Origin: Duganella lactea
Lineage (GTDB): Bacteria; Pseudomonadota; Gammaproteobacteria; Burkholderiales; Burkholderiaceae_D
Length of the DNA stretch: 64,000 nucleotides
Reading direction: 5' to 3'
Assembly (NCBI RefSeq): GCF_009857505.1
Contig: NZ_WWCP01000001.1
Coordinates: 372,001-436,000, forward strand
Shown here piece after piece: positions 37,075 through 47,184 of this stretch (positions are counted from its first letter, which is position 1; every line of letters starts with the position of its first letter). The translations under genes and the position numbers were made by a program. Below the pieces are notes generated by a model. It made no database searches. It was not told the origin of the DNA and saw only the letters and a list, made by a program, of their open reading frames with translations.

Positions 37075-38868
37075 ATGACCCTGATCACCACCCGCCTTGG
37101 CGTCGCCAGCGCATTGCTGTTTTCGCTGCTGTTCGGTGCCGCCCTCGCCCAGACCACGGCCGCCGCTCCCGACCTGGAAGCACGCCGCGCGGCGCTCAAC
37201 TCGCTGCTGAAGGAACAGTGGGACTACACCATGCGTACCAGCCCTGAATGGGCTTCGTTGATCGGCGACAAGCGCTTCAACGACCGCTTGTCGGACTTCT
37301 CGCAGGCCGGCATCGACGCCGACATCAAGGCCAGCGCGGAATTCCTCAAGCGCTTCGAGGCGGTGGACACCACCGGCTTCCCGCTGCAGGAACAGCTGAA
37401 CCGCGAACTGATGCTGCGCCAGCTGCGCCAGAACCTCGACGGCGCCCGCTTCAAGGACTGGGAAATGCCGCTGGCGCAGAACTCCGGCGTGCATATCGAC
37501 ACGCCGATGATCGTCTCGGCGCTGTCGTTTGAAACGGTGAAGGATTACGACGACTACATCAAGCGCCTGCACGCGCTGCCCAAGCTGTTCGAGCAGACCC
37601 GCGTGCAGATGGAAAACGGCGTCAAGGACAAGCTGATGCCGCCGCGCTTCCTGATTCCGCAGATCGTCAAGCAGTGCGAGGACGTGGCGGCGATGAAGCC
37701 GGCCGATTCGCCTTACGCCGAGCCGCTGAAGAAATTCCCGAAAGCGTTTTCGGCCGCCGACAAGGCGCGCCTGAGCAAGGCGATTCTGGCGGCGGTGAAG
37801 AACGATGTGGCGCCGGCCTACAAGAAGCTGGCCGTCTACACCAAGACCAAATACCTGCCATATGGCCGCGCGGAAGTGGGCATGTGGTCGCTGCCGGATG
37901 GTGCGGCGCGCTACGCCTTCAAGGCCAAGGCTTCCACCACCACCGACATGACGCCGGAAGAGATCCATCAGCTTGGCCTGTCGGAAGTGGCGCGTATCGA
38001 AGGCCAGATGCTGGCGACGGCGCAAAAGCTGGGCTACAGCGATCTGAAAACCTTCAACCAGGCGCTGGCCGACAAACCCGAGCTGCATCCGACATCGCGC
38101 CAGCAGATCATCGACCTGTATCAGAAGTACACCGACCAGATGTACCTCCAACTGCCGGCGCAATTCGGCATCCTGCCCAAGGGGAAAGTGGAGATCAAGC
38201 CGGTGGAGGCGTTCCGCGAGAAGGGCGCGGCCGCCGCATCCTACATGCCGGGCTCCCCGGACGGCAAGCGCCCCGGCCGCGTGATGGTCAACACCGGCGA
38301 TTTCGCCAAGCGTTCCACCATCAGCATTGAAACCACGGCGCTGCACGAGGGCGTACCGGGTCACCACATGCAACTGACCATTGCGCAGGAGATCAAGGGC
38401 CTGCCCGACTTCCGCCAGCAAGGCAACTACACCGCTTACGCCGAAGGCTGGGCGCTGTATTCCGAGCGGTTGGGCGAGGAGCTGGGCTTTTTCAAGGACC
38501 CGTACAACTACTACGGCCACCTGCAGGATGAAATGCTGCGCGCGATTCGCCTGGTGGTGGACACCGGCCTGCACGCCAAACAGTGGAAACGCCAGCAGGT
38601 GGTGGATTACTTCCACGACCATTCGGGCATCGAGGAAGTGGATGTGCAGAGCGAGACCGACCGCTACATCGTCTGGCCCGGCCAGGCGCTGGGCTACAAG
38701 ATCGGCCAGCTGAAGATTCTCGAACTGCGCGACTACGCCCGCAAGGAACTGGGTGAGCGCTTCGACATCCGCGCCTTCCACGACCAGGTGCTGGGCGCCG
38801 GCGCGTTACCGATGGATGTGCTGGAGACCCACATCAAGCAGTGGGTGGCCGATCAGAAGAAGGCCTGA
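37075..38868 (+). CDS. DUF885 family exported metallopeptidase-like protein
   Basis: The start at 37075 (MTLITTRLGVASALLFSLLFGAALAQ) gives a signal peptide. The 597-residue protein belongs to DUF885: the zinc-like signature HEGVPGHHMQ near residue 424, followed by the glutamate-containing YAEGWALYSERLGEELG, which carries the third ligand. The N-terminal region (WDYTMRTSPEWASLIGD) is also typical. It is likely a periplasmic carboxypeptidase or peptidase with unknown substrate. The AT-rich 298-base gap upstream holds divergent promoters for this gene and the subtilase. Confidence 0.88.
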   Translation: MTLITTRLGVASALLFSLLFGAALAQTTAAAPDLEARRAALNSLLKEQWDYTMRTSPEWASLIGDKRFNDRLSDFSQAGIDADIKASAEFLKRFEAVDTTGFPLQEQLNRELMLRQLRQNLDGARFKDWEMPLAQNSGVHIDTPMIVSALSFETVKDYDDYIKRLHALPKLFEQTRVQMENGVKDKLMPPRFLIPQIVKQCEDVAAMKPADSPYAEPLKKFPKAFSAADKARLSKAILAAVKNDVAPAYKKLAVYTKTKYLPYGRAEVGMWSLPDGAARYAFKAKASTTTDMTPEEIHQLGLSEVARIEGQMLATAQKLGYSDLKTFNQALADKPELHPTSRQQIIDLYQKYTDQMYLQLPAQFGILPKGKVEIKPVEAFREKGAAAASYMPGSPDGKRPGRVMVNTGDFAKRSTISIETTALHEGVPGHHMQLTIAQEIKGLPDFRQQGNYTAYAEGWALYSERLGEELGFFKDPYNYYGHLQDEMLRAIRLVVDTGLHAKQWKRQQVVDYFHDHSGIEEVDVQSETDRYIVWPGQALGYKIGQLKILELRDYARKELGERFDIRAFHDQVLGAGALPMDVLETHIKQWVADQKKA

Positions 38869-38873
38869 CGCCC

Positions 38874-39737
38874 TTATCTCCGCAGGTCTATCTTCGTCAC
38901 CCACCACGCGCGATTGCGGAAAGTGAAGTCCAGCGGCCCGATGCCAACCACCTTGCCATCGGCCGCCTGGATTTCACCGGACTTCGGCAGCGTGCCCAGG
39001 TCCGGATTGCGGTCGGCCAGCATGTCCAGCGCCTGCAACAAGCGCGGATCATCGCGCTTCAATGCGGCGCACACACCGTATTGATCGCATACCTGCAAAG
39101 GGAAATCGATGAAGCGCATGGCGCGGTCCAGCATATCCTCGCTGCCCAGATAGTTGAAGACCCAGCCCGCCGTATCGGCCAGGTCGCGCGCGCGGGCCAG
39201 TACCGCGTCGTTTTCCTGCTGCAGTTCCTCGCGCATCGAGCGGCCTTGCGAGAAGTGCATGTCGTCCACGCGCCAGCCCTTGTCCTCCTCAAACACCAGC
39301 GAATAGCGGATCTGGCGTTCGTAGGCCGGGCCCATGTCCGGATAGACGTTGAAGCTCGCCTCCACCGTGTTCTCGTCCATCCGCTCGACCTTGAAGCCGG
39401 AGCGCTCGAAGTCCAGGCTGGGCGGCACCTCCTGCGTATCGAGGAACACGTCGCCGTCGGCGCCATAGCCGCAGATATCGTCACCGCGCGACAGCGCGTA
39501 GCATAGCTGGCTGTTGGCGTCGACCAGTTCTTCCAGCCCTTTCGAGTAGAAGCTTCCCGCCGGCACCTGGCTGGCTTGCCGCTGGTCCGGCCGTGACAGA
39601 TGGTCCTGATAGAACTCGGTGATCAAGTCGATCTGCTGCTGCTTTTGAGACCACTGCTTGTCCGCCATCAGCGCCACCATGGCGAAGGCTAATAAACAGA
39701 CGCCCAATGGCAGCAAGCGTTTCTTGTTGAATTTCAT
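38874..39737 (-). CDS. membrane-anchored protein of unknown function (DUF3828-like)
   Basis: A 287-residue protein with one N-terminal hydrophobic anchor (LLPLGVCLLAFAMVALMA). The soluble part (IDLITEFYQDHLSR, then SLVFEEDKGWRVDDMHF) recalls the NTF2-like DUF3828 fold, which ends in a WxVDDI-type strand. Two copies may be present, the second ending RNRAWWVTKIDL. It starts 13 bases after the stop of uvrA in the same direction, so it may share its transcript. Its stop lies 5 bases from the stop of the convergent DUF885 gene. Confidence 0.6.
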   Translation of the reverse strand: MKFNKKRLLPLGVCLLAFAMVALMADKQWSQKQQQIDLITEFYQDHLSRPDQRQASQVPAGSFYSKGLEELVDANSQLCYALSRGDDICGYGADGDVFLDTQEVPPSLDFERSGFKVERMDENTVEASFNVYPDMGPAYERQIRYSLVFEEDKGWRVDDMHFSQGRSMREELQQENDAVLARARDLADTAGWVFNYLGSEDMLDRAMRFIDFPLQVCDQYGVCAALKRDDPRLLQALDMLADRNPDLGTLPKSGEIQAADGKVVGIGPLDFTFRNRAWWVTKIDLRR

Positions 39738-39750
39738 GGCGAGTTCGCAG

Positions 39751-42597
39751 TTACTTCAACAGCGGCACCAGGTATTTGCCGGTGACGCTGGCGGTATTGG
39801 CCGCCACTTCCTCCGGCGAGCCGGTGGCGATGATCCGGCCGCCGCCGGCGCCGCCTTCCGGTCCCAGATCGACGATCCAGTCGGCGGTCTTGATCACATC
39901 CAGATTGTGCTCGATGATGACCAGGGTGTTGCCCTGGTCGCGCAGGCGGTGGATCACCTTCAGCAACAGGTCGATATCGTGGAAGTGCAGGCCGGTGGTC
40001 GGCTCGTCCAGGATGTACAGCGTGCGGCCGGTGTCGCGCTTGGACAGCTCCAGCGACAGCTTGACGCGCTGCGCCTCGCCGCCCGACAGCGTGGTCGCGC
40101 TCTGGCCCAGCTTGATGTAGCCAAGGCCCACGTCGAGCAGCGTATGCAGCTTGCGCGCGATCAGCGGTACCGGCTTGAAGAACTCGTGCGCGTCTTCGAC
40201 CGTCATGTCGAGGATTTCGGTGATGTTCTTGCCCTTGTACTGCACTTCCAGCGTTTCGCGGTTATAGCGCTTGCCGTGGCAGACGTCGCACGGCACGTAG
40301 ACGTCCGGCAGAAAGTGCATTTCCACTTTCAGCACGCCGTCGCCCTGGCAGGCTTCGCAGCGGCCGCCCTTGACGTTGAACGAGAATCGCCCGGCGCTGT
40401 AACCGCGTTCCTTCGCGGTCGGCACGGTGGCGAACAGTTCGCGGATCGGCGTGAACAAACCGGTGTAGGTCGCGGGATTGGAGCGCGGCGTGCGGCCGAT
40501 CGGCGCCTGGTCGACCGAGATCACCTTGTCGAAGTGTTCCAGGCCGGAGATGGCGTCATGCGGCGCCGGCTCGGTCTGCGAACCGTACAGGTGGCGCGAT
40601 AGCGCCGGGAACAGCGTGTCGTTGATCAGCGTCGATTTGCCGGACCCGGAAACGCCGGTCACGCAGGTCATCAGGCCGACTGGCAGTTGCAGGCTGACTT
40701 TTTTCAGGTTGTTGCCGGTGGCGCCGGTGATCACCAGCTGCTTGTCCGGATCGGCGACATGGCGCTGCTTCGGCACGTCGATCTTGCGCGCGCCGCTCAG
40801 GTACTGCGCGGTCAGCGACTTCTTGTTCTTCATGATGTCCTTCAGCGAGCCGGCGGCGATCACTTCGCCGCCATGCACGCCGGCGCCCGGTCCCATGTCG
40901 ACCACATAGTCGGCGGTGCGGATCGCGTCTTCGTCGTGCTCCACCACCAGCACGCTGTTACCGATGTCGCGCAGGTGCTTCAGCGTGTCGATCAGGCGGT
41001 CGTTGTCGCGCTGGTGCAGGCCGATCGACGGTTCATCCAGCACGTACATCACGCCGGTCAGGCCGGAGCCGATCTGCGACGCCAGGCGGATACGCTGCGC
41101 CTCGCCGCCCGACAGCGTGTCGGCGCTGCGGTCCAGCGACAGGTAGTCCAGGCCCACGTTGTTGAGGAACTGCAGGCGCGAGATGATTTCCTTCACCACG
41201 CGGTCGGCGATTTCCTTCTTCGCGCCCTTCAGCTTCAGTTGCTCGAAGAAGGACAGCGTTTCGCGCAGCGGCTTTTCGGCGATCTCGTAGATCGCCCGTT
41301 CCTGCTTGCCGCTGCCGACCTTGACGTAGCGCGCCTCCACGCGCAGGCGCGCGCCCTCGCACGACGGGCACTTTTTCTCATTGATGAACTTCGCCAGTTC
41401 CTCTTTCACCGCCATCGAATCGGTTTCGCGGTAGCGGCGCGCCAGGTTGTTGACCACACCCTCAAAGGTATGTTCCTTGACCACGGTGCGGCCACGCTCA
41501 TTGATGTAGGTGAACGGGATCGTGGTTTTGCCGGAGCCGTGCAGCACCGCGTCCTGCGCCGCCTTCGGCAGTTTTTCAAACGGCAGGTCCAGATCGAACT
41601 CGTAGAAGGCCGCCAGGTTGGACAGCATTGAGAAGTAGAACTGGTTGCGGCGATCCCACCCCTTCACCGCGCCGGAGGCCAAGGATAAATTCGGGAAGGC
41701 GACGATGCGCTTCGGATCGAAGAATTCGATATGGCCCAGGCCATCGCACTCCGGGCACGCGCCCATCGGGTTATTGAACGAGAACAGGCGCGGCTCCAGC
41801 TCCTGCAGCGAGTAGCCGCAGGTGTTGCAGGCGAACTTGTTGGAGTAGACGTGTTCCGTGCCGCTGTCCATTTCCAGCGCCACGGCGCGGCCATCGGCGA
41901 GGCGCAGCGCGGTCTCGAAGCTCTCGGCCAGGCGCTGCTTGATGTCGGCGCTGACCTTGATACGGTCGATCACCACATCGATGGTGTGCTTCTCGGTTTT
42001 CTTCAGCTTCGGCAGGTCATCCACTTCGTAGATTTTTGCCTCGTGCGTGCCGCTTTGCACGCGGAAGCGCACGAAGCCCTGCGCCTGCATCGCCTCGAAC
42101 AGATCGACGTGCTCGCCCTTGCGGTTGGCCACCACCGGCGCCAGGATCATCAGCTTGGTGTCGGCCGGCAGGGCCAGCACCGCGTCCACCATCTGCGACA
42201 CGGTCTGCGCGGCCAGCGCCTGGTCCGGGTGGTTGATGCAGTAGGGCGTGCCGACGCGCGCGTACAGCAGACGCAGATAGTCGTGAATCTCGGTCACGGT
42301 GCCGACCGTCGAACGCGGATTGTGCGAGGTGGCTTTCTGCTCGATCGAAATCGCCGGCGACAGGCCCTCGATCAGGTCCACATCCGGCTTTTCCATCAGC
42401 TGCAGGAACTGGCGGGCGTAGGCCGACAGCGATTCCACATAGCGGCGCTGGCCCTCGGCGTACAGCGTGTCGAACGCCAGCGACGACTTGCCGGAGCCGG
42501 ACAGGCCGGTGATCACAATCAGCTTGTTGCGTGGCAGGTCAAGATTGATGTTTTTCAGGTTGTGCGTGCGTGCGCCGCGAATGCGGATCTGTTCCAT
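39751..42597 (-). CDS. uvrA: excinuclease ABC subunit A
   Basis: A 948-residue UvrA. The first ATPase has Walker [10 protein letters not shown] (about 31-39) and a zinc finger ([29 protein letters not shown]-x2-C...C-x2-C). The second has GVSGSGKST (about 650) and CEACQGDGV...CDVCHGKRY. Signature motifs [12 protein letters not shown] and [11 protein letters not shown] are both intact. It recognises distorted DNA together with UvrB in nucleotide excision repair. A LexA box lies 93 bases upstream, so it is part of the SOS response. Confidence 0.98.
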   Translation of the reverse strand: MEQIRIRGARTHNLKNINLDLPRNKLIVITGLSGSGKSSLAFDTLYAEGQRRYVESLSAYARQFLQLMEKPDVDLIEGLSPAISIEQKATSHNPRSTVGTVTEIHDYLRLLYARVGTPYCINHPDQALAAQTVSQMVDAVLALPADTKLMILAPVVANRKGEHVDLFEAMQAQGFVRFRVQSGTHEAKIYEVDDLPKLKKTEKHTIDVVIDRIKVSADIKQRLAESFETALRLADGRAVALEMDSGTEHVYSNKFACNTCGYSLQELEPRLFSFNNPMGACPECDGLGHIEFFDPKRIVAFPNLSLASGAVKGWDRRNQFYFSMLSNLAAFYEFDLDLPFEKLPKAAQDAVLHGSGKTTIPFTYINERGRTVVKEHTFEGVVNNLARRYRETDSMAVKEELAKFINEKKCPSCEGARLRVEARYVKVGSGKQERAIYEIAEKPLRETLSFFEQLKLKGAKKEIADRVVKEIISRLQFLNNVGLDYLSLDRSADTLSGGEAQRIRLASQIGSGLTGVMYVLDEPSIGLHQRDNDRLIDTLKHLRDIGNSVLVVEHDEDAIRTADYVVDMGPGAGVHGGEVIAAGSLKDIMKNKKSLTAQYLSGARKIDVPKQRHVADPDKQLVITGATGNNLKKVSLQLPVGLMTCVTGVSGSGKSTLINDTLFPALSRHLYGSQTEPAPHDAISGLEHFDKVISVDQAPIGRTPRSNPATYTGLFTPIRELFATVPTAKERGYSAGRFSFNVKGGRCEACQGDGVLKVEMHFLPDVYVPCDVCHGKRYNRETLEVQYKGKNITEILDMTVEDAHEFFKPVPLIARKLHTLLDVGLGYIKLGQSATTLSGGEAQRVKLSLELSKRDTGRTLYILDEPTTGLHFHDIDLLLKVIHRLRDQGNTLVIIEHNLDVIKTADWIVDLGPEGGAGGGRIIATGSPEEVAANTASVTGKYLVPLLK

Positions 42598-42689
42598 GGG
42601 ATTTTTTGGCCTTTAGAGTCAACCCGACACTATAGCCGGGTTTGAATTCCCGCGCCGGACGCTGGATGGATCGTGCAGACGGCGCGCTA

Positions 42690-42709
42690 CACTGTATATA
42701 ATACCAGTA
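42690..42709 (-). promoter_or_regulatory. LexA (SOS) box of uvrA
   Basis: ACTGTATATAATACCAGT contains CTGT-N8-CCAG with an A/T centre, one mismatch from CTGT-N8-ACAG. It lies 93 bases before the uvrA start and 16 bases past the stop of cobA, which is the expected placement for a uvrA operator. Confidence 0.75.
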
Positions 42710-42724
42710 TTTTCTTGCGCCGCT

Positions 42725-43444
42725 TCAACTCGCCTGTTGCGGGCGTTGCTGCAATGCTTCACCGATCATCACCAGCACCGGGCCCTGGGCGTCATCCAGG
42801 CCGTTGGCCAGGCCGGTCAGTGTCAAACGCACAATGCGCTGGTCGGCGCGGCTGCAGTTTTCCACCACCACCACCGGCAAGTCCGGACGGCGGCCTTCGG
42901 CCAGCAGGCGCGCGGCGGTGGCGGCGGCTTCGCGCCCGCCCATGTACTGCACCAGGGTGTCGGTTGCCGGCAGCGCGGGATGATCCGGCTCGCCGGGCGC
43001 GGTGCTGGAGGTGAAAAAGGCAACGCTGCGCGCGATGCCGCGACGGGTCAGCGGCTGCTTGGTGGCCGCCGCCGCCGCCAGCGCGGTGGTGACGCCGGGG
43101 ACGACTTCGACCTCGATGCCCTCCGCCTCCAGCGCGCGCAGCTCCTCGTCGGCGCGGCCGAACAGCATCGGGTCGCCCCCTTTGAGGCGCACCACCCGCT
43201 GATAGCGCCTGGCGCATTCGACCAGTTGCTGATTGATGACGGTTTGCGCGGTCGAGCGCTGGCCGGAGCGCTTGCCGACCGAAATCAGCGTCGCCTGCGC
43301 ACACAGGGCCAGCATCTCCGGCGTGACCAGCGCGTCGTACAGCACCACTTCGGCCTCGCCCAGCAGACGCGCCCCGCGCATGGTGATCAGGTCCACTGCT
43401 CCCGGTCCCGCTCCGATCAAATACACTTTACCCAGCGCCGTCAT
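42725..43444 (-). CDS. cobA: uroporphyrinogen-III C-methyltransferase
   Basis: A 239-residue SUMT. It begins GKVYLIGAGPGAVDLITMRGARLL and carries RLKGGDPMLFGRADEEL and the VVPGVTTALAAAAATKQPLTRRG block, which are the S-adenosylmethionine and substrate sites of this family. No CysG-like dehydrogenase or ferrochelatase domain is fused. It makes precorrin-2 from uroporphyrinogen III, feeding sirohydrochlorin to the cobalt chelatase CbiX encoded in the divergent operon. A ribosome binding site (AAAGGATAGG) precedes the ATG. Confidence 0.95.
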   Translation of the reverse strand: MTALGKVYLIGAGPGAVDLITMRGARLLGEAEVVLYDALVTPEMLALCAQATLISVGKRSGQRSTAQTVINQQLVECARRYQRVVRLKGGDPMLFGRADEELRALEAEGIEVEVVPGVTTALAAAAATKQPLTRRGIARSVAFFTSSTAPGEPDHPALPATDTLVQYMGGREAAATAARLLAEGRRPDLPVVVVENCSRADQRIVRLTLTGLANGLDDAQGPVLVMIGEALQQRPQQAS

Positions 43445-43524
43445 ACCTATCCTTTTTTACGTTACAAGACACATGATACCGGCTTGGCACGCATTTGGGG
43501 CTAGTGTAAGATGCGATCCTTGGG

Positions 43525-43700
43525 TGCGCCGAATCCTTCAGGGATGGCGTTAAACGGGAAACCGGTTCAATTCCGGTGCAGCCCCCGCTGCTGTAAGCCA
43601 GACAACTCCGTCATCACGTCACTGCGAAAAATCGCGGGAAGACACGGAGAAGGATGAAGGCGAGCCAGAATACCGGCCCAAAGAGTCAGCATCATTCCCG
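43525..43700 (+). promoter_or_regulatory. cobalamin riboswitch
   Basis: The segment contains the conserved core of the class: GGGAAACCGGTTCAATTCCGG near 43557, then CCCGCTGCTGTAAGCC near 43584, and the B12-box-like GCCAGAATACCGGCC near 43663. It lies about 100 bases before the cbiM start. Binding of adenosyl- or other cobalamin should turn down the whole operon. Ends are approximate. The stretch 43700-43790 probably serves as the expression platform that hides the GGGAGG ribosome binding site. Confidence 0.93.
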
Positions 43701-43805
43701 GGTTGGGGAAGCCGCTGTCGACCGGCTCTCTGCATCTTCTCCCGTCGACCGTCCTTCTTCTCGCCCGCCTGATGTCCGTATAGACCATTCGACGGGAGGT
43801 TTCGA

Positions 43806-44489
43806 ATGCACATCATGGAAGGCTTTTTGCCGCCCGTGCATGCAATGGGGTGGGCCGCCGCTTCCTTGCCTTTTCTGGCCTGGGGCTTGCGCTCCATCGG
43901 TCGCGACCTGCGCGTCCATCCTGAACGGCGCATGCTGCTGGGCGTGGCGGCGGCGTTCGCGTTTCTGCTGTCCGCTTTAAAACTGCCGTCGGTGACGGGC
44001 AGTTGTTCGCATCCCACCGGGGTGGGCTTGGGCGCGGCCTTGTTCGGCCCCGCCGCCATGGTGCCGGTGGGCTTTGTGGTGCTGCTGTTCCAGGCGCTGT
44101 TGATGGCGCACGGCGGTTTGACCACGCTCGGCGCGAACGTGTTTTCGATGGCGATTGTCGGCCCCTTTGTATCGTATGGCGTGTTGCGCGCGGCTGCGGG
44201 CTTGGGCTTGTCGCGTTCCGTGTCGGTGTTTCTGGCGGCGAGCCTTGGGGATCTGGCGACGTATGTGACGACTTCCGTGCAGCTGGCGTTGGCGTTTCCG
44301 GCGGCGGTGGGCGGCTTTAGCGTGTCGTTTGCCAAGTTTGCCGGCATCTTCGCGTTGACGCAGGTGCCGATTGCGATCAGCGAAGGCTTGCTGACGGTGC
44401 TGGTGGTGAACGCCATGGTGCGTTTCAATGCGCACGAACTGCGTGCGTTGCCGGTGATGGCGATCGGCGCGCGCAAGGAGGCCGCATGA
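43806..44489 (+). CDS. cbiM: cobalt ECF transporter, S component CbiM
   Basis: A 227-residue membrane protein that begins [10 protein letters not shown]. The N-terminal Met-His-x-Met is the metal-binding signature of CbiM; His2 coordinates cobalt together with a later His. [25 protein letters not shown] is also diagnostic. The product takes up cobalt across the inner membrane with CbiN, CbiQ and CbiO, encoded next. GGGAGG lies 7 bases before the ATG and is the likely riboswitch target. First gene of the cobalamin operon. Confidence 0.97.
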   Translation: MHIMEGFLPPVHAMGWAAASLPFLAWGLRSIGRDLRVHPERRMLLGVAAAFAFLLSALKLPSVTGSCSHPTGVGLGAALFGPAAMVPVGFVVLLFQALLMAHGGLTTLGANVFSMAIVGPFVSYGVLRAAAGLGLSRSVSVFLAASLGDLATYVTTSVQLALAFPAAVGGFSVSFAKFAGIFALTQVPIAISEGLLTVLVVNAMVRFNAHELRALPVMAIGARKEAA

Positions 44490-44827
44490 AAATACGTAAC
44501 TGGATGCTGGCGCTTGCGGTGGTGTTGATCTCCGTGCTGCCGCTGCTGCTGGTTAGCGCGCCACCCGCCGCGCCGGGCGCCGAAGCGCCGGAAGCCTTCG
44601 GAGGCGCCGACGCGCGCGCGCAGCAGGCCATCGGCGACATCGCGCCCGGCTACCAGCCCTGGTTTAAGCCGGTGTTTGAGCCGGCCAGCGCAGAAATCGC
44701 CTCGCTGCTGTTCGCGCTGCAAGCCGCCATCGGCGCCGGCGTGATCGGCTTCTGGCTCGGCATCTCGGTCGCCCGCGAGCGAGCCCGCCGCGAAGTATTA
44801 GCCGCACAGGACCAACGTGCTGATTGA
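44486..44827 (+). CDS. cbiN: cobalt transport protein CbiN
   Basis: A 113-residue protein with two transmembrane helices ([17 protein letters not shown] and a second near residues 78-98) around a short periplasmic loop with the family motif [12 protein letters not shown] and [16 protein letters not shown]. CbiN helps load cobalt into CbiM. The start overlaps the cbiM stop (ATGA). Confidence 0.95.
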   Translation: MKIRNWMLALAVVLISVLPLLLVSAPPAAPGAEAPEAFGGADARAQQAIGDIAPGYQPWFKPVFEPASAEIASLLFALQAAIGAGVIGFWLGISVARERARREVLAAQDQRAD

Positions 44828-45551
44828 GACGGCGGCATATGCGAGCCGCTGGCGCGATGTCGCGCCGTCGGCTAAGGCGCTGTTCGCGGTCGCCGGCATC
44901 GTCGCGTCCTGGCTGGCCCAAAGCCCGGCCGCATTGGCCGCGCTGATCGCCATGCTGATGCTGACCGCCTTGCTGGCCGCCCGCGTCCCGCTGCGCAGCT
45001 ACATCGCCATCGCCCTGCCGCCGCTTGGCTTCCTGCTGCTCTCCTGCCTGACCATGTTGTTCGGTCCCGACGAAAACGGCCATTGGCACTGGACCACCAC
45101 CATGCTGCCGACCATCCAGCACACCGCCCTGCGTTCGCTGGCCATGCTGGCCGCGCTGCTGGGCCTCGTCCTCACCACGCCGCTGCCGCATCTTCTGGCC
45201 TTGCTGCGCCGTCTGCGCACGCCGGAACTCCTGCTGGACTTGATGGTGCTCTGCTACCGCATGCTGTTCGTGCTGCGTCAGGCCTGGGACGAAAGCATCA
45301 CCGCCCAAACCGCGCGTCTCGGTTACCGCAACTGGCGCCAGGCATGGCGCTCCACCGGCCTGCTGGCCGGCCAGATGGCAGTCCAGGTCTGGCAACGCGC
45401 GGCCGCGCTGCAAACCGCCGCCGATGCCCGCGTCTACCAAGGCACGCTGCGCTTCCTGCCTGCCATTTACCCGCAAGCGCAGCGCCAGCAAGTCATCGCC
45501 GCGTTGGCCGGCTGCGTGATGCTGGCGATCGCGGTGGGAGACCGCCTGTGA
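44817..45551 (+). CDS. cbiQ: cobalt ECF transporter T component CbiQ
   Basis: A 244-residue membrane protein starting at a GTG that overlaps cbiN by 11 bases. It has about five transmembrane helices and a cytoplasmic coupling segment with Ala-Arg-Gly-type motifs (AQTARLGYRNWRQAWR and ARVYQGTLRFL) that contact the ATPase. It transmits the ATPase stroke to CbiM. The stop overlaps the start of cbiO. Confidence 0.92.
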   Translation: MLIETAAYASRWRDVAPSAKALFAVAGIVASWLAQSPAALAALIAMLMLTALLAARVPLRSYIAIALPPLGFLLLSCLTMLFGPDENGHWHWTTTMLPTIQHTALRSLAMLAALLGLVLTTPLPHLLALLRRLRTPELLLDLMVLCYRMLFVLRQAWDESITAQTARLGYRNWRQAWRSTGLLAGQMAVQVWQRAAALQTAADARVYQGTLRFLPAIYPQAQRQQVIAALAGCVMLAIAVGDRL

Positions 45552-46402
45552 GCGCGCTCCTCGAACTGCGCGCCGTCGGCCACACTTATCCCGACGGCAG
45601 CATCGGCCTGCAGGAGTGCAGCTTGGTGCTGCAACGCGGCCGTCGCTACGCTCTGCTGGGTGAGAACGGCGCCGGAAAAACCACCGTGCTGCAGCACCTC
45701 AACGGTTTGCTGCGCCCGGGTGCCGGCACACTGCACTACGATGGTCAGCCGTTTGACTACAGCCGCAAGGGCCTCACCACGCTGCGTAGCCGCGTCGGCC
45801 TCGTGTTCCAGAATCCGGACCGACAACTGTTCTCCGCGCTGGTCGAAGAAGACGTTTCCTTCGGTCCGCTCAACCTCGGGCTGCCCGACGACGAGGTGCG
45901 CCAGCGTGTTGCCACCGCACTGGATGCGGTAGGCTTGCGCGATCACGGCCGTCGCGCGGTCCACCAACTGAGCTTCGGCCAAAAGAAGCGCGTTTGCATC
46001 GCCGGCGTCCTCGCCATGGAGCCGGAGGTGCTGCTGCTGGACGAGCCCATGGCCGGGCTGGACGCACCGATGCAGGCAGAACTCACCGCACTGTTGGACC
46101 GCCTCGCCGCGCGCGGCGTCACGATCGTGTTGTCCACGCACGACATCGACTTCGCGCTGCGTTGGGCGGACGATATTCACATCATGTCCGCCGGCCGCTG
46201 CATCGCCTCCGGCCCCGCGCAGCAACTGGCCGCGCAAGCCGACACCCTGCGCGTCGCCGGCCAACGCCCGCCCGCCGCATTGGCGCTGCACGCGGAACTG
46301 GTCGCCCTCGGCGTGCTGCCAGCCGGCCATGCACCGCGCAGCATCGACGCGCTGCTCGACCAGCTGCGCGCACTCAAACAATCAGGAGTAAGCACCGTAT
46401 GA
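45548..46402 (+). CDS. cbiO: cobalt ECF transporter ATPase CbiO
   Basis: The GTG at 45548 overlaps the cbiQ stop (GTGA), and the family N-terminus (LLELRAVGHTYPDGS) begins there. The 284-residue ATPase has Walker A GENGAGKTT, Q-loop VFQNPDRQLF, signature LSFGQKKRV, Walker B VLLLDEPMAGLD and switch His in STHDIDFA. It powers cobalt uptake. The start of the next gene overlaps its stop. Confidence 0.95.
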   Translation: MSALLELRAVGHTYPDGSIGLQECSLVLQRGRRYALLGENGAGKTTVLQHLNGLLRPGAGTLHYDGQPFDYSRKGLTTLRSRVGLVFQNPDRQLFSALVEEDVSFGPLNLGLPDDEVRQRVATALDAVGLRDHGRRAVHQLSFGQKKRVCIAGVLAMEPEVLLLDEPMAGLDAPMQAELTALLDRLAARGVTIVLSTHDIDFALRWADDIHIMSAGRCIASGPAQQLAAQADTLRVAGQRPPAALALHAELVALGVLPAGHAPRSIDALLDQLRALKQSGVSTV

Positions 46403-47184
46403 CCACCCTCGGAAAAATCTGGTTCGTCGGCGCCGGTCCCGGCGACCCGGAACTCATCACCGTCAAAGGGCAGAAGTTGCTGTCCCAGGCCGGCGCCGTG
46501 CTGTTCGCCGGTTCGCTGGTCGACCACGCCGTCACGCTGTACGCGCCGCCCGGCTGCGCCATCCGCGATTCCAAGGACATGACGCTGGAAGACATGACCG
46601 CCTGGCTGATCGATCAGGCCAGCCGTCACGCCACCGTGGTGCGCCTGCAAACCGGTGACCCATCGCTGTACGGCGCGCTGATTGAACTCGCGCGCCCGCT
46701 GACCGACGCCGGCATCGAATGGGCCGTGGTGCCGGGCGTTTCGTCCGCCATGGCCTCGATGGCCGCCGCCGGCGAATCCATGACGCTGCCGGAAGTGACG
46801 CAAACCGTGATCCTCACGCGCGTTGAAGGCCGCACGCCGATGCCGGAGGGCGAAGACCTCGCCAGCCTGGCCGCGCACCGCACCACGATTTGCATCTTCC
46901 TGTCGATTACCCTGATGCACAAGGTGGAAACCGCGTTGCGCACCGCCGGCTGGCCGGAAGACGCGCCGATGATGGTGGTGCACAAGGCCAGTTGGCCGGG
47001 GGAGCAGAAGATCGTTCGCGGCACGCTGGCCGACATCAAACAGCAATGCCGGGAGGCCGGCATCGCAAGCCAGGCGATGATTGTCGCCAGCCCCACGCTG
47101 GGCGCGCTGCACTGGGAAACCCTGGCGCGTTCCAAATTGTATGACCCAACATTTACCCATCGTTTCAGAAAGGCGACCGCATGA
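46399..47184 (+). CDS. cobM: (cobalt-)precorrin-4 C11-methyltransferase
   Basis: A 261-residue tetrapyrrole methylase. It opens GKIWFVGAGPGDPELITVKGQKLL; DSKDMTLEDM and RLQTGDPSLYGALIEL, with VVPGVSSAMASMAAAGESMTLPEVTQTVILTR after it, are the CobM/CbiF subgroup motifs. It adds the C11 methyl group before ring contraction. CbiF is the equivalent name for the cobalt-early route, which the presence of cbiX and cbiD indicates here. It overlaps both neighbours by 4 bases. Confidence 0.94.
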   Translation: MTTLGKIWFVGAGPGDPELITVKGQKLLSQAGAVLFAGSLVDHAVTLYAPPGCAIRDSKDMTLEDMTAWLIDQASRHATVVRLQTGDPSLYGALIELARPLTDAGIEWAVVPGVSSAMASMAAAGESMTLPEVTQTVILTRVEGRTPMPEGEDLASLAAHRTTICIFLSITLMHKVETALRTAGWPEDAPMMVVHKASWPGEQKIVRGTLADIKQQCREAGIASQAMIVASPTLGALHWETLARSKLYDPTFTHRFRKATA